Assembly (NCBI GenBank): GCA_016165875.1
Contig: JABBOT010000080.1
Coordinates: forward strand, 933,667 to 997,666
Length of the DNA: 64,000 bases
Direction: 5' to 3'
From: Acanthopleura granulata
Taxonomy: Eukaryota > Mollusca > Polyplacophora > Chitonida > Chitonidae
The notes beneath the pieces were generated by a model. It saw only the letters and a list, made by a program, of their open reading frames with translations, ran no database searches and had not been told where the DNA came from. The first letter of the stretch is position 1. The number at the start of each line of letters is the position of its first letter. Positions 25,801-34,060 of the stretch are shown piece after piece. Made by a program: the position numbers and the translations under genes.

Positions 25801-26346
25801 CTGCTCTTCGAGCACCACCGCGGTGCCTTCCCGGATGAGCCAGTCCCACTCCTATATCGCCCGAGGGACACCCGCAGACAAAACGTCAAGGCCCAGATAC
25901 CCGGCGACGGCCAGCCAGACCAGCAAGAACTGGTCCTCAACGACGTCGTCCCGGTCCCGGTCAAGACCGCGGCCGAGGTCCTTGATGGCAAATGGGGGAG
26001 GGGGGGCGACTGGACTCTGTCGTATGCTATGACCATACACTCGAGTCAGGGGCTCACGATCGAGGACCCGCAAAAAGTCTGGATCGTCGACGACTACCTA
26101 CAGTGGAGCAACTTGGCTTACCTAGCCGTGTCCCGGGTCCGCTACCTCCGTCAACTGGCGAGATGTTGCCCCCCGCCGCCTGAAGCAGACAGCCATCCCG
26201 CGCCCCCGCCTGTCTACGACGAGGCCACAGCGAGGAGGAACATAGGCTATAAGCTCCAGAGTTACAAAATAACGGACGCTGGCAAGAGTGTCAGGGGGTA
26301 CCACAAGGAGCTCCTCACGGACAAACCCCCGCGGAGGGCCGTCTAG
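22856..26346 (+). pseudogene. Family-B DNA polymerase fused to SF1 helicase, broken
   Basis: The polymerase half has motif A (SIDMKACYP, Asp codon 24302), a motif B region (SVIGKFTQG, near 24627) and motif C (ATDSLYV, Asp codon 24912). The helicase half has Walker A (GAGGSGKTT, 25221-25247), Walker B (VIVWDE, 25422), a GDQ motif (25518) and C-terminal SF1 motifs (HSSQG, 26038; AVSRVRYLRQL, near 26125). Polymerase motifs B and C and the helicase start are in one frame, hence a fusion, about 1,160 residues. Breaks: TAA 23126, frameshift near 24345, TAG 24582, TAG 24951, TGA 25047, TAG 25068, frameshift near 25540. No DxE exonuclease motif is visible in the N-terminal part. The product would have copied and unwound the element's DNA. 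The end overlaps the opposing integrase. Confidence 0.88.
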
Positions 26347-27240
26347 CAGGTAGTACAACACTGGCTCATCGGGCTTAGTAACTGAGCGCCCAAGACGGTA
26401 CACCCCTAAAGACCATACAGGGTCAGTTGCACCACGCCGGCCACCTTCCAGCTCTCCCGCCTGGTAGAGGTAGCGAACGCCCACACCAGAGGGGAGTTTT
26501 CGCTCTGAGAGACCAACCGGGCGGCCGGGAATAACCGAAGAGGGCTTTTGTGTGAGCGGCGTCTTAGCCTTGATGGCATCCTTAGGCTTCTTACCAGTCA
26601 ACCGGGTCTCCTCACCGTTCAGAGTAGCGATGACGGCGGCCAGCCGAGCAACCCACGAGGTCGATCTCTGGCCTTCAGGGAGACGCATCTCCTGGCCGTA
26701 CTGGTGCTCGGCCAGGGTCCGATTGAAGCGCTCCACAATCCCCTGGTCACGGTGGATGTCCACACGATCGCGCCTGACAGAAACCCCGTGCTTGGCGAGC
26801 AGCTGGTTCACCGAACCCATGAACTCTCTCCCAGGGTCAACTTGGAGAAGCTTGGGCCACTTCAATGGCCCCCGTCTGTAGACCCGAGACAGAGCATCGG
26901 CAACCTCTGCTGCGGTCTTGCTGGCCAGGGGCTCTGCCGCTTTGTAACGTGAAGCAACATCGACCACGGTCAAGGCGTACTTGTATGTTCGCTGTCTTAC
27001 CTTATCGTGCGGAAGGAAAACGAGGACGGCCTGGTGGACCTCGTTTGGCTCCCCAACGTCGAACTTAGGCCGTGGAATATGCCTTGGAGCAGGTAAATAA
27101 ATCTGCCAGATGGGCCGGGCCACATCTTCAGAGACTCTCACAGCCTTAACAAGCTTCTTGATGGCTGCGAGCCCCTTCCAATACCCCTTGGGGCTATAGT
27201 AAAGATTCGCCAGGCGGACAGACAATTTCCTGGCGGACAT
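26122..27240 (-). CDS. Retroviral-type (rve) integrase, catalytic Asp missing
   Basis: An open frame of 372 residues. The rve core is clear: YKYALTVVDVASRYK, LLQVDPGREF (Asp135) and GIVERFNRTL (Glu170) give a D-x34-E spacing as in retroviral and Polinton integrases. The expected first catalytic aspartate lies on the first core strand (residues about 69-76, NEVHQAVLVF). Here residue 72 is Val (codon GTC, 27025-27027), a single-base difference from Asp, so the enzyme is probably inactive although its frame is open. A C-terminal chromo-like/SH3-like region may lie around 250-310. The last 65-75 residues are antisense to conserved helicase motifs and may be read-through past a lost stop. This enzyme class inserts the element and creates 4-6 bp target duplications, consistent with GAGTC. 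Confidence 0.9.
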   Translation of the reverse strand: MSARKLSVRLANLYYSPKGYWKGLAAIKKLVKAVRVSEDVARPIWQIYLPAPRHIPRPKFDVGEPNEVHQAVLVFLPHDKVRQRTYKYALTVVDVASRYKAAEPLASKTAAEVADALSRVYRRGPLKWPKLLQVDPGREFMGSVNQLLAKHGVSVRRDRVDIHRDQGIVERFNRTLAEHQYGQEMRLPEGQRSTSWVARLAAVIATLNGEETRLTGKKPKDAIKAKTPLTQKPSSVIPGRPVGLSERKLPSGVGVRYLYQAGELEGGRRGATDPVWSLGVYRLGRSVTKPDEPVLYYLLDGPPRGFVREELLVVPPDTLASVRYFVTLELIAYVPPRCGLVVDRRGRGMAVCFRRRGATSRQLTEVADPGHG

Positions 27241-27274
27241 GGTTTGCGAGATATTCCAGAAGCCTAATCAATCT

Positions 27275-27511
27275 TCAGCATGTGGAAGCCACAGGCTCAG
27301 GAAGCTGTCCAGTTGTCAACCGGAGGTTGGTGGGACTAGCCAGCACCCCTGCGGCGAAATGCATCGCGGTCTTCTCATCCTGTCGCCAGAGCTCGAGCGA
27401 CCTTTGTGCAATATTGATCACTGTGTGGGCCAGAGGACCAGGAATCTTGTGACGGCGAGCACAGAGGCCAACCCCCAACATGGCGAAGTAAAGCTCTTCG
27501 GGAAGACCCAT
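27275..27511 (-). CDS. Small hypothetical protein of the element
   Basis: 78 residues, starting MGLPEELYFAMLGVG. It lies 34 bp upstream of the integrase start on the same strand and has a TATA-like tract just upstream (27533-27548). Helical, with no recognised domain or membrane segment. Its position, open frame and absence of overlap with another gene support it being real. Function unknown. Confidence 0.55.
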   Translation of the reverse strand: MGLPEELYFAMLGVGLCARRHKIPGPLAHTVINIAQRSLELWRQDEKTAMHFAAGVLASPTNLRLTTGQLPEPVASTC

Positions 27512-27532
27512 TGTGGTTCTATACCAGGGCGG

Positions 27533-27548
27533 TATATAATATAATAGG
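27533..27548 (-). promoter_or_regulatory. TATA-like tract upstream of the 78-residue gene
   Basis: The minus strand reads CCTATTATATTATATA, ending 22 bp before the start codon at 27511. A short leader would follow if this is a TATA box. It might also drive the integrase. Motif only. Confidence 0.4.
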
Positions 27549-27607
27549 GGAAAATTAAAGCCACCTAGGTGGTGTCGGCAATGACACGTGTCGCCCCAAT
27601 CACCGGA

Positions 27608-27979
27608 TCACTTGGCGAGCTGATAGGCCACGAGGCCGGTTGCGGCCATCCCGATAATAACGAACGCTATCTCGCGATCCTTCTGACCTTCGGATGGTGT
27701 ATAGAAATCACTTAGGACGGGCTCAGATTCGACGGGAAGAGTTTTACCCCTGATGTGTGCATACTGACGCATTGCAGCATCCACGTCGCGAAAGGTGCGC
27801 TCAGCGTGACCCTGGCGGTGAAGTTCCTCATTAATCCAGTCTAGGCGCTCTGTTCTGTTCCGAGTTTACGCTCTTCGTCGACTCCCGAGCTTCGAAGAGC
27901 TGAGAACACGAAGCTGCTACCAGAAAACGCCAGAGTATTTAGTATTGCACCTAGAACCATCATTGCAATCGAGGCCATA
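27608..27979 (-). pseudogene. Small membrane protein of the element, frameshifted
   Basis: Starts at an ATG at 27977-27979 (MASIAMMVLGAILNTLAF, hydrophobic) and runs about 46 codons to a TAG near 27840. The adjoining frame then carries a convincing continuation (ERLDWINEELHRQG ... FRDVDAAMRQY ... LSDFYTP) ending in a transmembrane segment (AFVIIGMAATGLVAYQL) and TGA at 27608. One indel near 27,850 separates the halves. Both ends are hydrophobic with a charged middle. Possible minor virion or membrane-remodelling protein; that role is only a guess from layout. Confidence 0.6.
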
Positions 27980-27994
27980 CTACTAGTATACAAT

Positions 27995-28237
27995 CTACTT
28001 CACAATATTCGGAGGAATAATCCCCTGTTTAATTAGTATATCTTTTGTGAACATGGCGAGGTCAATGTCAAGGATGACCAAGCCTAGATCACGAGGGGGC
28101 GTGTAGTCAAGCTTTGGGACGGCGCCTCCGTTGACCATCTGACCTAGTCGAGAGTAGCCGATGGCAAGACCACCGACAACAGCACTATGATACGCCGCGT
28201 TGGCGAGCATCTTTCCGTCAGTTGTTGGAGTTGACAT
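27995..28237 (-). CDS. Small membrane-type protein of the element
   Basis: 80 residues, intact, starting MSTPTTDGKMLANAAYHSA. It has a weak hydrophobic stretch (AVVGGLAIGYSRLG, residues about 19-32) and an acidic, hydrophobic C-terminal half (LGLVILDIDLAMF). It lies 15 bp upstream of the frameshifted small gene on the same strand. No known family was recognised. Its position in a run of small genes beside the capsid module suggests a virion or assembly role. Confidence 0.6.
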   Translation of the reverse strand: MSTPTTDGKMLANAAYHSAVVGGLAIGYSRLGQMVNGGAVPKLDYTPPRDLGLVILDIDLAMFTKDILIKQGIIPPNIVK

Positions 28238-28268
28238 AATTATTCACCTCATATCATGAGGATCCCTC

Positions 28269-28820
28269 CTAATATCTAATATGTCTGGATATCCAATCTG
28301 TTGTGGTGGATCGGGCCTTTGTTCCACAGGTACTACGCGGATATACTAACGCCGGATGCTGGCGTAACAACCACCAAACAAGACCAAGACTGGCTGCAAC
28401 GCCTCCAACAATCAAAAGAGTAGTAGAGACCTCTGGCCATTTTGGTGTAGACTCCTGAGGGTCTTTGTTGGCCTGAGGGTCTTTGGGAGCTGGACTGGGG
28501 TCTTCTCTACTCGGTGGCGCTCGGATCGTAGTATCAGCTTGCTGCTTGACCTTTTGGAGTTGTTCCTGCTTGGTTTTCTTCCTTGCAGCTGCTCCAGCCT
28601 TCCCCGCAGCAACTTTTTGGGGATCTTTAGTTTTAGTTATCCGTAAAGGTTCGGGGGTATCCGGACTTTGATCAACTTGAGTCGAACTGTCTAGCTTCGT
28701 CTCCTCCGGTGGTGTCATTTTCTGCTTCGTCTCCTCCGGTGGTGTCATTTTCTGCTCCGTCATCATTATCGTATGTAGTTCTCGGGCATGCATGTCCAAA
28801 TTGCCAGCATGCATATCCAA
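28269..28820 (-). CDS. Hypothetical protein with tandem repeat and one membrane segment
   Basis: 183 residues as an open frame. An inner start at MMTEQKM (residue 19) is as likely as the first ATG. Two tandem copies of QKMTPPEETK come from an exact 30-bp duplication (28695-28724 and 28725-28754). A Lys/Ala/Gln-rich, probably helical middle and a Pro/Asp-rich linker precede one transmembrane helix (TLLIVGGVAASLGLVWWLL) and a basic tail. The domain order (disordered, basic, membrane anchor) is like a structural or DNA-contacting virion protein, but no family is recognised. The start overlaps the end of the upstream gene. Confidence 0.55.
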   Translation of the reverse strand: MDMHAGNLDMHARELHTIMMTEQKMTPPEETKQKMTPPEETKLDSSTQVDQSPDTPEPLRITKTKDPQKVAAGKAGAAARKKTKQEQLQKVKQQADTTIRAPPSREDPSPAPKDPQANKDPQESTPKWPEVSTTLLIVGGVAASLGLVWWLLRQHPALVYPRSTCGTKARSTTTDWISRHIRY

Positions 28821-29324
28821 ATTGACAGTGCTTCAAAGTTGTCAAAGCTGCTGTGAAGGGAGCTAGAAACATACCATAGCGATGATACAGTTCGCATGTA
28901 GCAGTGCGAAGCGCATGACCCACAAATGGACCAGTGCCCAGGTCAGCAGCCAGCTTGGCTGATTTTCTGGAGGAATCGGCAGGAACAGTGACGCTAACCC
29001 AGAGTACATGGTCACCGCGGTTTGTCCGAGAGTCTTGGTCATAGCTGCACCAAGTTGTAGCTCATAACGAGCATACAGCTTTTCAATTTCTTTATCGCTC
29101 ATAGATTCGATCTGTTCGAGTGCAAGGGCTCTTCCGAGATACTGTTTACTCTGCCCACCAGCAACAATTGCTTCTAGGCGGTCTCGTTTTTGCATGCCAC
29201 TTCCCATTCCTCTCCTCTGTTGTTCCGATGATTCGTTGTGGCTGGATTCTGCCGGCCCCTGGGGTTGGTGTCCAGTGTCACCATCATCCTGCAGGAGCCC
29301 GTCGATAAATTCATCAAAATCCAT
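28672..29324 (-). pseudogene. Conserved-looking element protein, frameshifted
   Basis: The best start is MDFDEFIDGLLQDDG (ATG 29322-29324), not the upstream in-frame ATG at 29357. The N-terminal half is acidic, Gln/Ser-rich and helical (SMSDKEIEKLYARYE). Near 28945 the coding sense moves to the next frame, where KLAADLGTGPFVGHALRTA and CELYHRYGMFLAPFTAALTT continue a plausible helical protein to a stop at 28672. The alternative continuation in the first frame is short and of odd composition. The end overlaps the next gene. Function unknown. Confidence 0.55.
28695..28754 (-). repeat. Exact 30-bp tandem duplication within a coding region
   Basis: Two identical 30-bp units (plus-strand start CTTCGTCTCCTCCGGTGGTG) keep the frame and add ten residues to the hypothetical protein. 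Perfect identity implies a recent event. Confidence 0.95.
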
Positions 29325-29481
29325 GGTAGCAAATATAGTTCGAAATCTTATCACCAAATACTCTTAAAGTCTAATATACTGCCAGGCAAACCACCCGAAG
29401 AGAGATAAAATCAGAATTTGGGAACAAACTAAAGGCAGCAGAGCGCCGCAGGTGATCTGTTCACTCATGTGCTTAAGCAAG

Positions 29482-29525
29482 ATGCTAATGTGCTATAAGC
29501 AGAATGCTAATGTGCTATAAGCAGA
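29482..29525. repeat. Exact 22-bp tandem duplication at the ATPase 3' end
   Basis: ATGCTAATGTGCTATAAGCAGA occurs twice back to back (29482-29503 and 29504-29525; the unit is 22 bp). It covers the shifted-frame stop of the ATPase. Confidence 0.9.
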
Positions 29526-30158
29526 CAACATATTCAGCGGGCTGGTCAGTCTCTAACAGAAGCTTGGCATGTTTCGTCTTTGCGAGGCGTTGACGAACCT
29601 CCATTCTTTCTTCGTGATTGCCGATCACATCATTTCTTCTAGGCAATAATTAAATGAGTTTCTGTCTTTGCAGTGGAAGAGGTCAGTGCAACGCGTCTGT
29701 TCTCGCAGATCCTTGAGGACAGAGTTATACTTCTGGGTGAGCACCAAGACGCTTTGTTCTGCGTGTCGGCCTGAGAAAGCCAGCTGATAAAGCATGTCCT
29801 TCTTTTTTGTCAGCGTCCTTGTGACTGAGCAGTCGTCAATGATGTATAGGGTGGGCTCACCTTTAAAGAGCGAGGATAGAGCTCGAAGGCAGTCATGCAA
29901 CCTCTCACCCGGGTTGAGGACGTAGATCTCAGGTTCGTCCCAGATCCATCTACGCGTTTGGTAAGTTTTGTTGTACCGTATCGTGGGACATAGAATCACA
30001 ATATGTTCGAAGGTCCCGCGGAAGTGGCTCTCAAGCAGATCGAGAGTGAACACCGTTTTCCCACACCCTGTCTGCCCGCAGATGATGGCTGAGTGAGGGT
30101 CTTTTGGGAGAAAGTGGTAATGGTTAGTAGATTGCGTTGACAAACCTGCCATTTTCAA
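29515..30158 (-). pseudogene. Packaging ATPase (FtsK/HerA, A32-like), 3' frameshift
   Basis: An open frame of 177 residues from 30158, stopping at 29625. Walker A is GQTGCGKT (residues about 28-35), Walker B is LYIIDDCS and a sensor-like strand is SVLVLTQKYN. These fit the A32-like/FtsK-HerA genome-packaging ATPases of Polintons, adenovirus-like and large DNA viruses, which pump DNA into the capsid. After the early stop the neighbouring frame carries NHEERMEVRQRLAKTKHAKL and ends at TAG 29515-29517, so a one-base change near 29632 has cut off about 38 residues. The start overlaps the capsid gene end by 35 bp, as expected for coupled late genes. Confidence 0.85.
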
Positions 30159-31409
30159 TGTTAAGCTGCGCGTCCATGACCATGTAGAGGTATATATTCA
30201 ATGGAGCATGTTCCTCAGCCTCCTTTGTAATCTGGATCGTAACTCCTTCGCTTGCATTTTGCACCCGACGCCCGCTGCCGTGCAGCCTGTCATCGTCCGT
30301 GCTTCTAAAGTCGAGCCACAGGGCATACTTCGTCGTGAGATACTCACCAAACGAGACGTCTGCGAGTCCGGCATCTTTGATAACTTCTGCCACTTCTGCA
30401 GGCCGCTTAAGGCCACCGGCGAAATTCTTTCTAGCCTCTTCCCACTGCTGGTAAGGACGCATGCCTTGACTATAAAGCTGGTTCGGAATTCCCTCAATGG
30501 TTGCCTCAACCTTGGTGATTTTCGGGTTGCAGAAGTGTTCGGTGTTTCTATTCCAGGCCGATCCTGTGGGTTCCTCGAACAGCATAAGGACGCCTTTCAT
30601 ACTGCGTGCGGGGACGTTGATGTTGATATTCCAAAGGGTGTCGTTTTTGTCGTACGAGATTTTGCGGTGGCGCAGGATCCTGTCGTACAGGATCGCTAGG
30701 CGGCCGTGGTACTGATTGCGGACAATGCGGGCCAGCTCAGCATCGGTGACCATCTCGTACTCCAGGGATATGTTATCGATCGTGTATTTCGCTTCAGTGT
30801 CATCGGTAGCCTTTACAACCCTGCTATAGTCGTTGAAGGTTAGCTCATACTCAAGGCGGTCTCCCAGTGCAGCTTGGTAGAAAGACATGTGAGACTCCAG
30901 AAGCTCGAAATCGAGTGGAATGTAGAACCGGTTCCCATACGCATGTGCGATGGCTTTGTCAACCTTCTTGTTGGCGTTGAAATCAGCTGCTCCGACTCTG
31001 GCTTTCGTGACGTTCTGATCTCGGCTGGTGTCGATCGCCTGGTACTGAGCGTTGTTGCGTTCCAGCGCAGTCTTCCATAAGTCACCATAACAGTGGTAGA
31101 CGTCGGAGTCGTCAATGCTCATGACCTCATTCCCACTAATCTTGATTGTTGTCTTTTTAACCACAGCGCGCCCTATGTTCTGGACACTAGTTCGGTTTTC
31201 ATCTGTTGAATCTAGGGAGATTGTGAAGGCCAGACGTGCTGTTCCAGGAACGATTACATCGTGGTCATCGAGATTGGGAAACCTGACCAGTAGCTGCTGA
31301 TTCTGGTCAATTCTGCTTGGGTTGTTGGTTATCACAACCGAATGCCAGATGCCCTTGACACCGAAGGCATCCCGCAGTCTGCGATGAGGGTTAAGTATTG
31401 TTCAGCCAT
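30124..31409 (-). pseudogene. Probable major capsid protein (F54H12.2-like), 5' frameshift
   Basis: Open from 31335 to 30124 (403 residues). The likely true start is MAEQYLTL at 31409, with one indel near 31385, after which HRRLRDAFGVKGIWHS joins the long frame, giving about 428 residues. Blocks include LLVRFPNLDDHDVIVPGTAR, SGNEVMSIDDSDVYHC, IPLDFELLESHMSFY and EGIPNQLYSQGMRPYQ. It is beta-rich with a conserved-looking pattern seen in the animal family often labelled F54H12.2-like; these proteins occupy the major-capsid position next to the packaging ATPase in Polinton-type elements. The double jelly-roll assignment is inferred from size, neighbours and pattern, and structure prediction could test it. 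Confidence 0.75.
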
Positions 31410-31472
31410 GTGAGCTATATACTACTGTTGAAGTCTTATATAGATATAGGCGTGGAGTCTAACTGATAAAAA
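31410..31472. promoter_or_regulatory. Divergent intergenic region with TATA-like motifs on both strands
   Basis: 63 bp between the capsid start (minus) and the coiled-coil gene start (plus). The minus strand has TATATAAG (31434-31441), about 25 bp before the capsid ATG. The plus strand has TTATATAG (31437-31444), about 30 bp before the ATG at 31473. One AT-rich core could serve both genes. Confidence 0.5.
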
Positions 31473-32774
31473 ATGGATGTTGATCCGCAAAGCTTCGACA
31501 TTGATGACCCAAACGTCGGAGATGATGATGTTGAGATTCGCCAGGCCTCGACACCCCATCACCTACGGGGGCATCCAGTCGACCGGAGGAATCTAGAAAC
31601 TTACAGCCGCTGCAACGGGAGCTTTTGGAAGCTGCTGTCAACGATTATTACGAGGCACTAAAGGAAGAAAACGGAGAGATACCGAGTTTGGGTATGGACT
31701 ACAACAAGTTCATAATTAAAGATGACGGCTCGCTGCGCCTTGAGGCTCATCCAAATATTGTTTTATACAACAGTCGTGGAAAAAAAACCCGCTCGCACTG
31801 TCAACAATATCTGGAAGAATTGGACTTGGGGGGACCAACGCCATCCGAGACGAGCTAGGATTTGTTGACTGGCCAAGACAAAAGAAAAATATATCTTCCG
31901 AAGCTGCTGCAGCTACCAAACTGGTGACAAAAATCTAGGTGAGGTCGCAGCTAAGGTATATAGTGTGGAACTGAAAGATCTTGGGCAAGTGGCACAGGAC
32001 GCATCAAATGTGGTTCAAACAATGGAAACCTCCTTGACTGACGATGACATAAACGCGGCTCTTGAAACATATGGTGATCCACCTTTGACACCTTTCACTC
32101 CTCGCGAGATTAGAGGACAAGACAAGGCTCTGCGGACTATTTCGTAGGGAACTCACAAACAACCTTGCCAAGCTGTCTGCACTGGACGACCACATTGCTT
32201 TGGAAAAAAGAAAGTTAACTGAGGCGGGTGATGATGAGGAATCTAAACAGCGTGTTAGGAATCGCCTGTCAGACCTTGAGGATGAGAGGGCAGCTCGTCT
32301 TGAAGCCGCATCGGCATGCCGCGATTCTCTGCGCTCGCAAATCAATCGGGTGCGGGGGACAATCAAGCGCGTCCTTTACTCAGACACCACACTCGCTGAG
32401 CGCCTCCGTACTTTGTTTCGCGAACAAGGTATCACTATAGCCAGTATCCTTACTGCGTTGGGTTTCATCGCATCAACATTGGTACTTGCTCTTACCGGTG
32501 GTGGTGGTGGGACAGCTCCACCCGCGCCTCCAACTCCACCTGACAGCGGAGGCGGCGTAAAGGAGGGGATTAAAATTAACACTTGAAATCTTTGGGCTCG
32601 CTGTTAGCAAAGCTCGCTGGTAAAGCCGCGTCTTCTCTCCCAGGCATAAAAGGAAGTATCGTCTCTTGGCTCCTCGGTTTCTTAGGCAAGGCCGTGAGCT
32701 GGCTTGCTGAAAATACCTGGACTCTTGTTCTCGCCGCTGGTGGTATTATTACGCAGCTGTTCGAGCGCATCTAG
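31473..32774 (+). pseudogene. Coiled-coil/membrane virion-type protein, multiple frameshifts
   Basis: One gene appears spread over three frames. Segments that read as protein: MDVDPQSFDIDDPNVGDDDV (31473 on), RELLEAAVNDYYEALKEENG (near 31620), GGTNAIRDELGFVDW (near 31830), LKDLGQVAQDASNVVQ (31965 on), FRRELTNNLAKLSALDDHIA (near 32145), then a long charged coiled coil and GITIASILTALGFIASTLVL (to 32586) with a Gly/Pro-rich linker, and a last segment with two hydrophobic amphipathic helices (PGIKGSIVSWLLGFLGKAVS) ending at 32774. At least five frame changes. The acidic N-terminus, coiled coil and hydrophobic C-terminus suggest a membrane-active minor virion protein, but no family is named with confidence. 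Ends against the opposing gene. Confidence 0.6.
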
Positions 32775-34048
32775 CGTAGCCAAATAAATGCAAGCCCAAT
32801 GGCGACTCCAATCAAAACCACGGCAGTTTTATTTTCATCATGGGTGGATTTTTCCGGTCTCGATAGCAAGGATGAAGAATCTGTAGCTGGTACAGGTACT
32901 GCAGGTTGAGCCGGCACAGGCACCGAAGCAGGGTGTGGTTTTACTTTTAGCTCCTCAGTTGGCACTGAAGGCATGGGTATAGAGTTTATCTCATCATTTA
33001 CCCCGAGACTCTGACTCGTAGTTGCTATGACAATCTTGTTGTTGTAGCCACTGATTTTTCCAATGCGGAGATCCATATCACTTGGCGCCATGTACAGACC
33101 AATGCCAAACACATAATCAATTTTGGAACAAGCATAACGCAAGACATCCTGGTACCGCTTTATAGCTGAGGGGAGGTCGACAGGGCGACTAATGGCGTCC
33201 TCAACATTAGCTATGTACTGTTTCTGGGCGTCAAATGCAGAACCCGTTCCTAAAATACTAGCGCGGGTCTGCGCCTGTGCTCCTAGAATCGCCCACACAT
33301 AGGTTCTGATACTATCGTTCACACGTTCTACGCCAGCTTCAGTGAACCCTTCCGATTTGTCAAGCATGAAGGCTTCCCAGCCGTGGTCGGTTTCCTTGCC
33401 TTGCGCAATAAAGTCAATATGTAACTTACTTGTTTTCGCTCGACTGAAGGACATGCTGCTTGGGTCGTAGAGGCCTCGTGATGTTTGCATATAACCAGCC
33501 CTTGTTGCGTAATAGTAAGCCTCACCCAGCCCGTCATTCGCGCTCTTGTTTTGGCGCCAGTTAGTGTTCGGAGAAACCCCCAACTCTCCGCAGATCTGCT
33601 CATATGCCCTCTGGTCGTACGGGTTGTTCGTCGCACTCCAGGCTTTGTCTTGTGGTAGAGCTGCCTTAATCTCTTCCAGAATACGACGCACTTGGTAGTA
33701 CACATGGAAGTGGAACATAGAGCCAGAAAGACCACCAGACGAAAGATGGTCTTGCTTCGAAATCCCGCAGCCTGTAGTGGCACACCACACAGCGAAATTG
33801 AGTTGGTTCTGCCACCACATCATTGGTTGTGTGTGCCATTTTTGGACTAGACGGTCGTCAGAGATCTTTGGCAGGGTATAGCGTTCAAACACCTTTTGGA
33901 AGGTGACGTTGAAATCCCATGCGGTGCGGTTTTTACTGGGATCTATAACCACGATTTCACTCGGCTCCTGCACCGCACCGGGTACAGAAAACACCCCGCC
34001 TGTGCGGTACTTTGCATCCTTATTGAATATGTATGCTTTATTATCCAT
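32771..34048 (-). CDS. Large conserved-looking protein of unknown role, intact
   Basis: Open for 438 codons. The first ATG (MDNKAYIFNKD) is at 34048, giving 425 residues; the extra upstream codons would need a TTG start. Features: a Trp-rich block (WHTQPMMWWQNQLNFAVW), a mostly helical mixed body (YQVRRILEEIKAALPQ, YEQICGELGVS, YYYATRAGYMQTSRG), a Pro/Val-rich linker (about 370-400) and a C-terminal transmembrane helix (AVVLIGVAIGLAFIWL) ending in Arg. No frameshift or stop is seen, unlike most neighbours. It starts 12 bp from the divergent penton-candidate gene. Placement suggests a structural or entry-related membrane-anchored virion protein; no homology is claimed. Confidence 0.75.
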   Translation of the reverse strand: MDNKAYIFNKDAKYRTGGVFSVPGAVQEPSEIVVIDPSKNRTAWDFNVTFQKVFERYTLPKISDDRLVQKWHTQPMMWWQNQLNFAVWCATTGCGISKQDHLSSGGLSGSMFHFHVYYQVRRILEEIKAALPQDKAWSATNNPYDQRAYEQICGELGVSPNTNWRQNKSANDGLGEAYYYATRAGYMQTSRGLYDPSSMSFSRAKTSKLHIDFIAQGKETDHGWEAFMLDKSEGFTEAGVERVNDSIRTYVWAILGAQAQTRASILGTGSAFDAQKQYIANVEDAISRPVDLPSAIKRYQDVLRYACSKIDYVFGIGLYMAPSDMDLRIGKISGYNNKIVIATTSQSLGVNDEINSIPMPSVPTEELKVKPHPASVPVPAQPAVPVPATDSSSLLSRPEKSTHDENKTAVVLIGVAIGLAFIWLR

Positions 34049-34060
34049 AGCTTTATAACT

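Noticed and set aside
22856..27511. GC-rich block as bacterial contamination.
   Set aside because: The block lies inside termini and target duplication shared with the rest of the element, and its genes are of the eukaryotic virus/Polinton type.
33896..34060. Upstream extension of the penton-candidate frame.
   Set aside because: It lies antisense within the opposing intact gene and lacks coding character; ATG 34061 starts the plausible protein.
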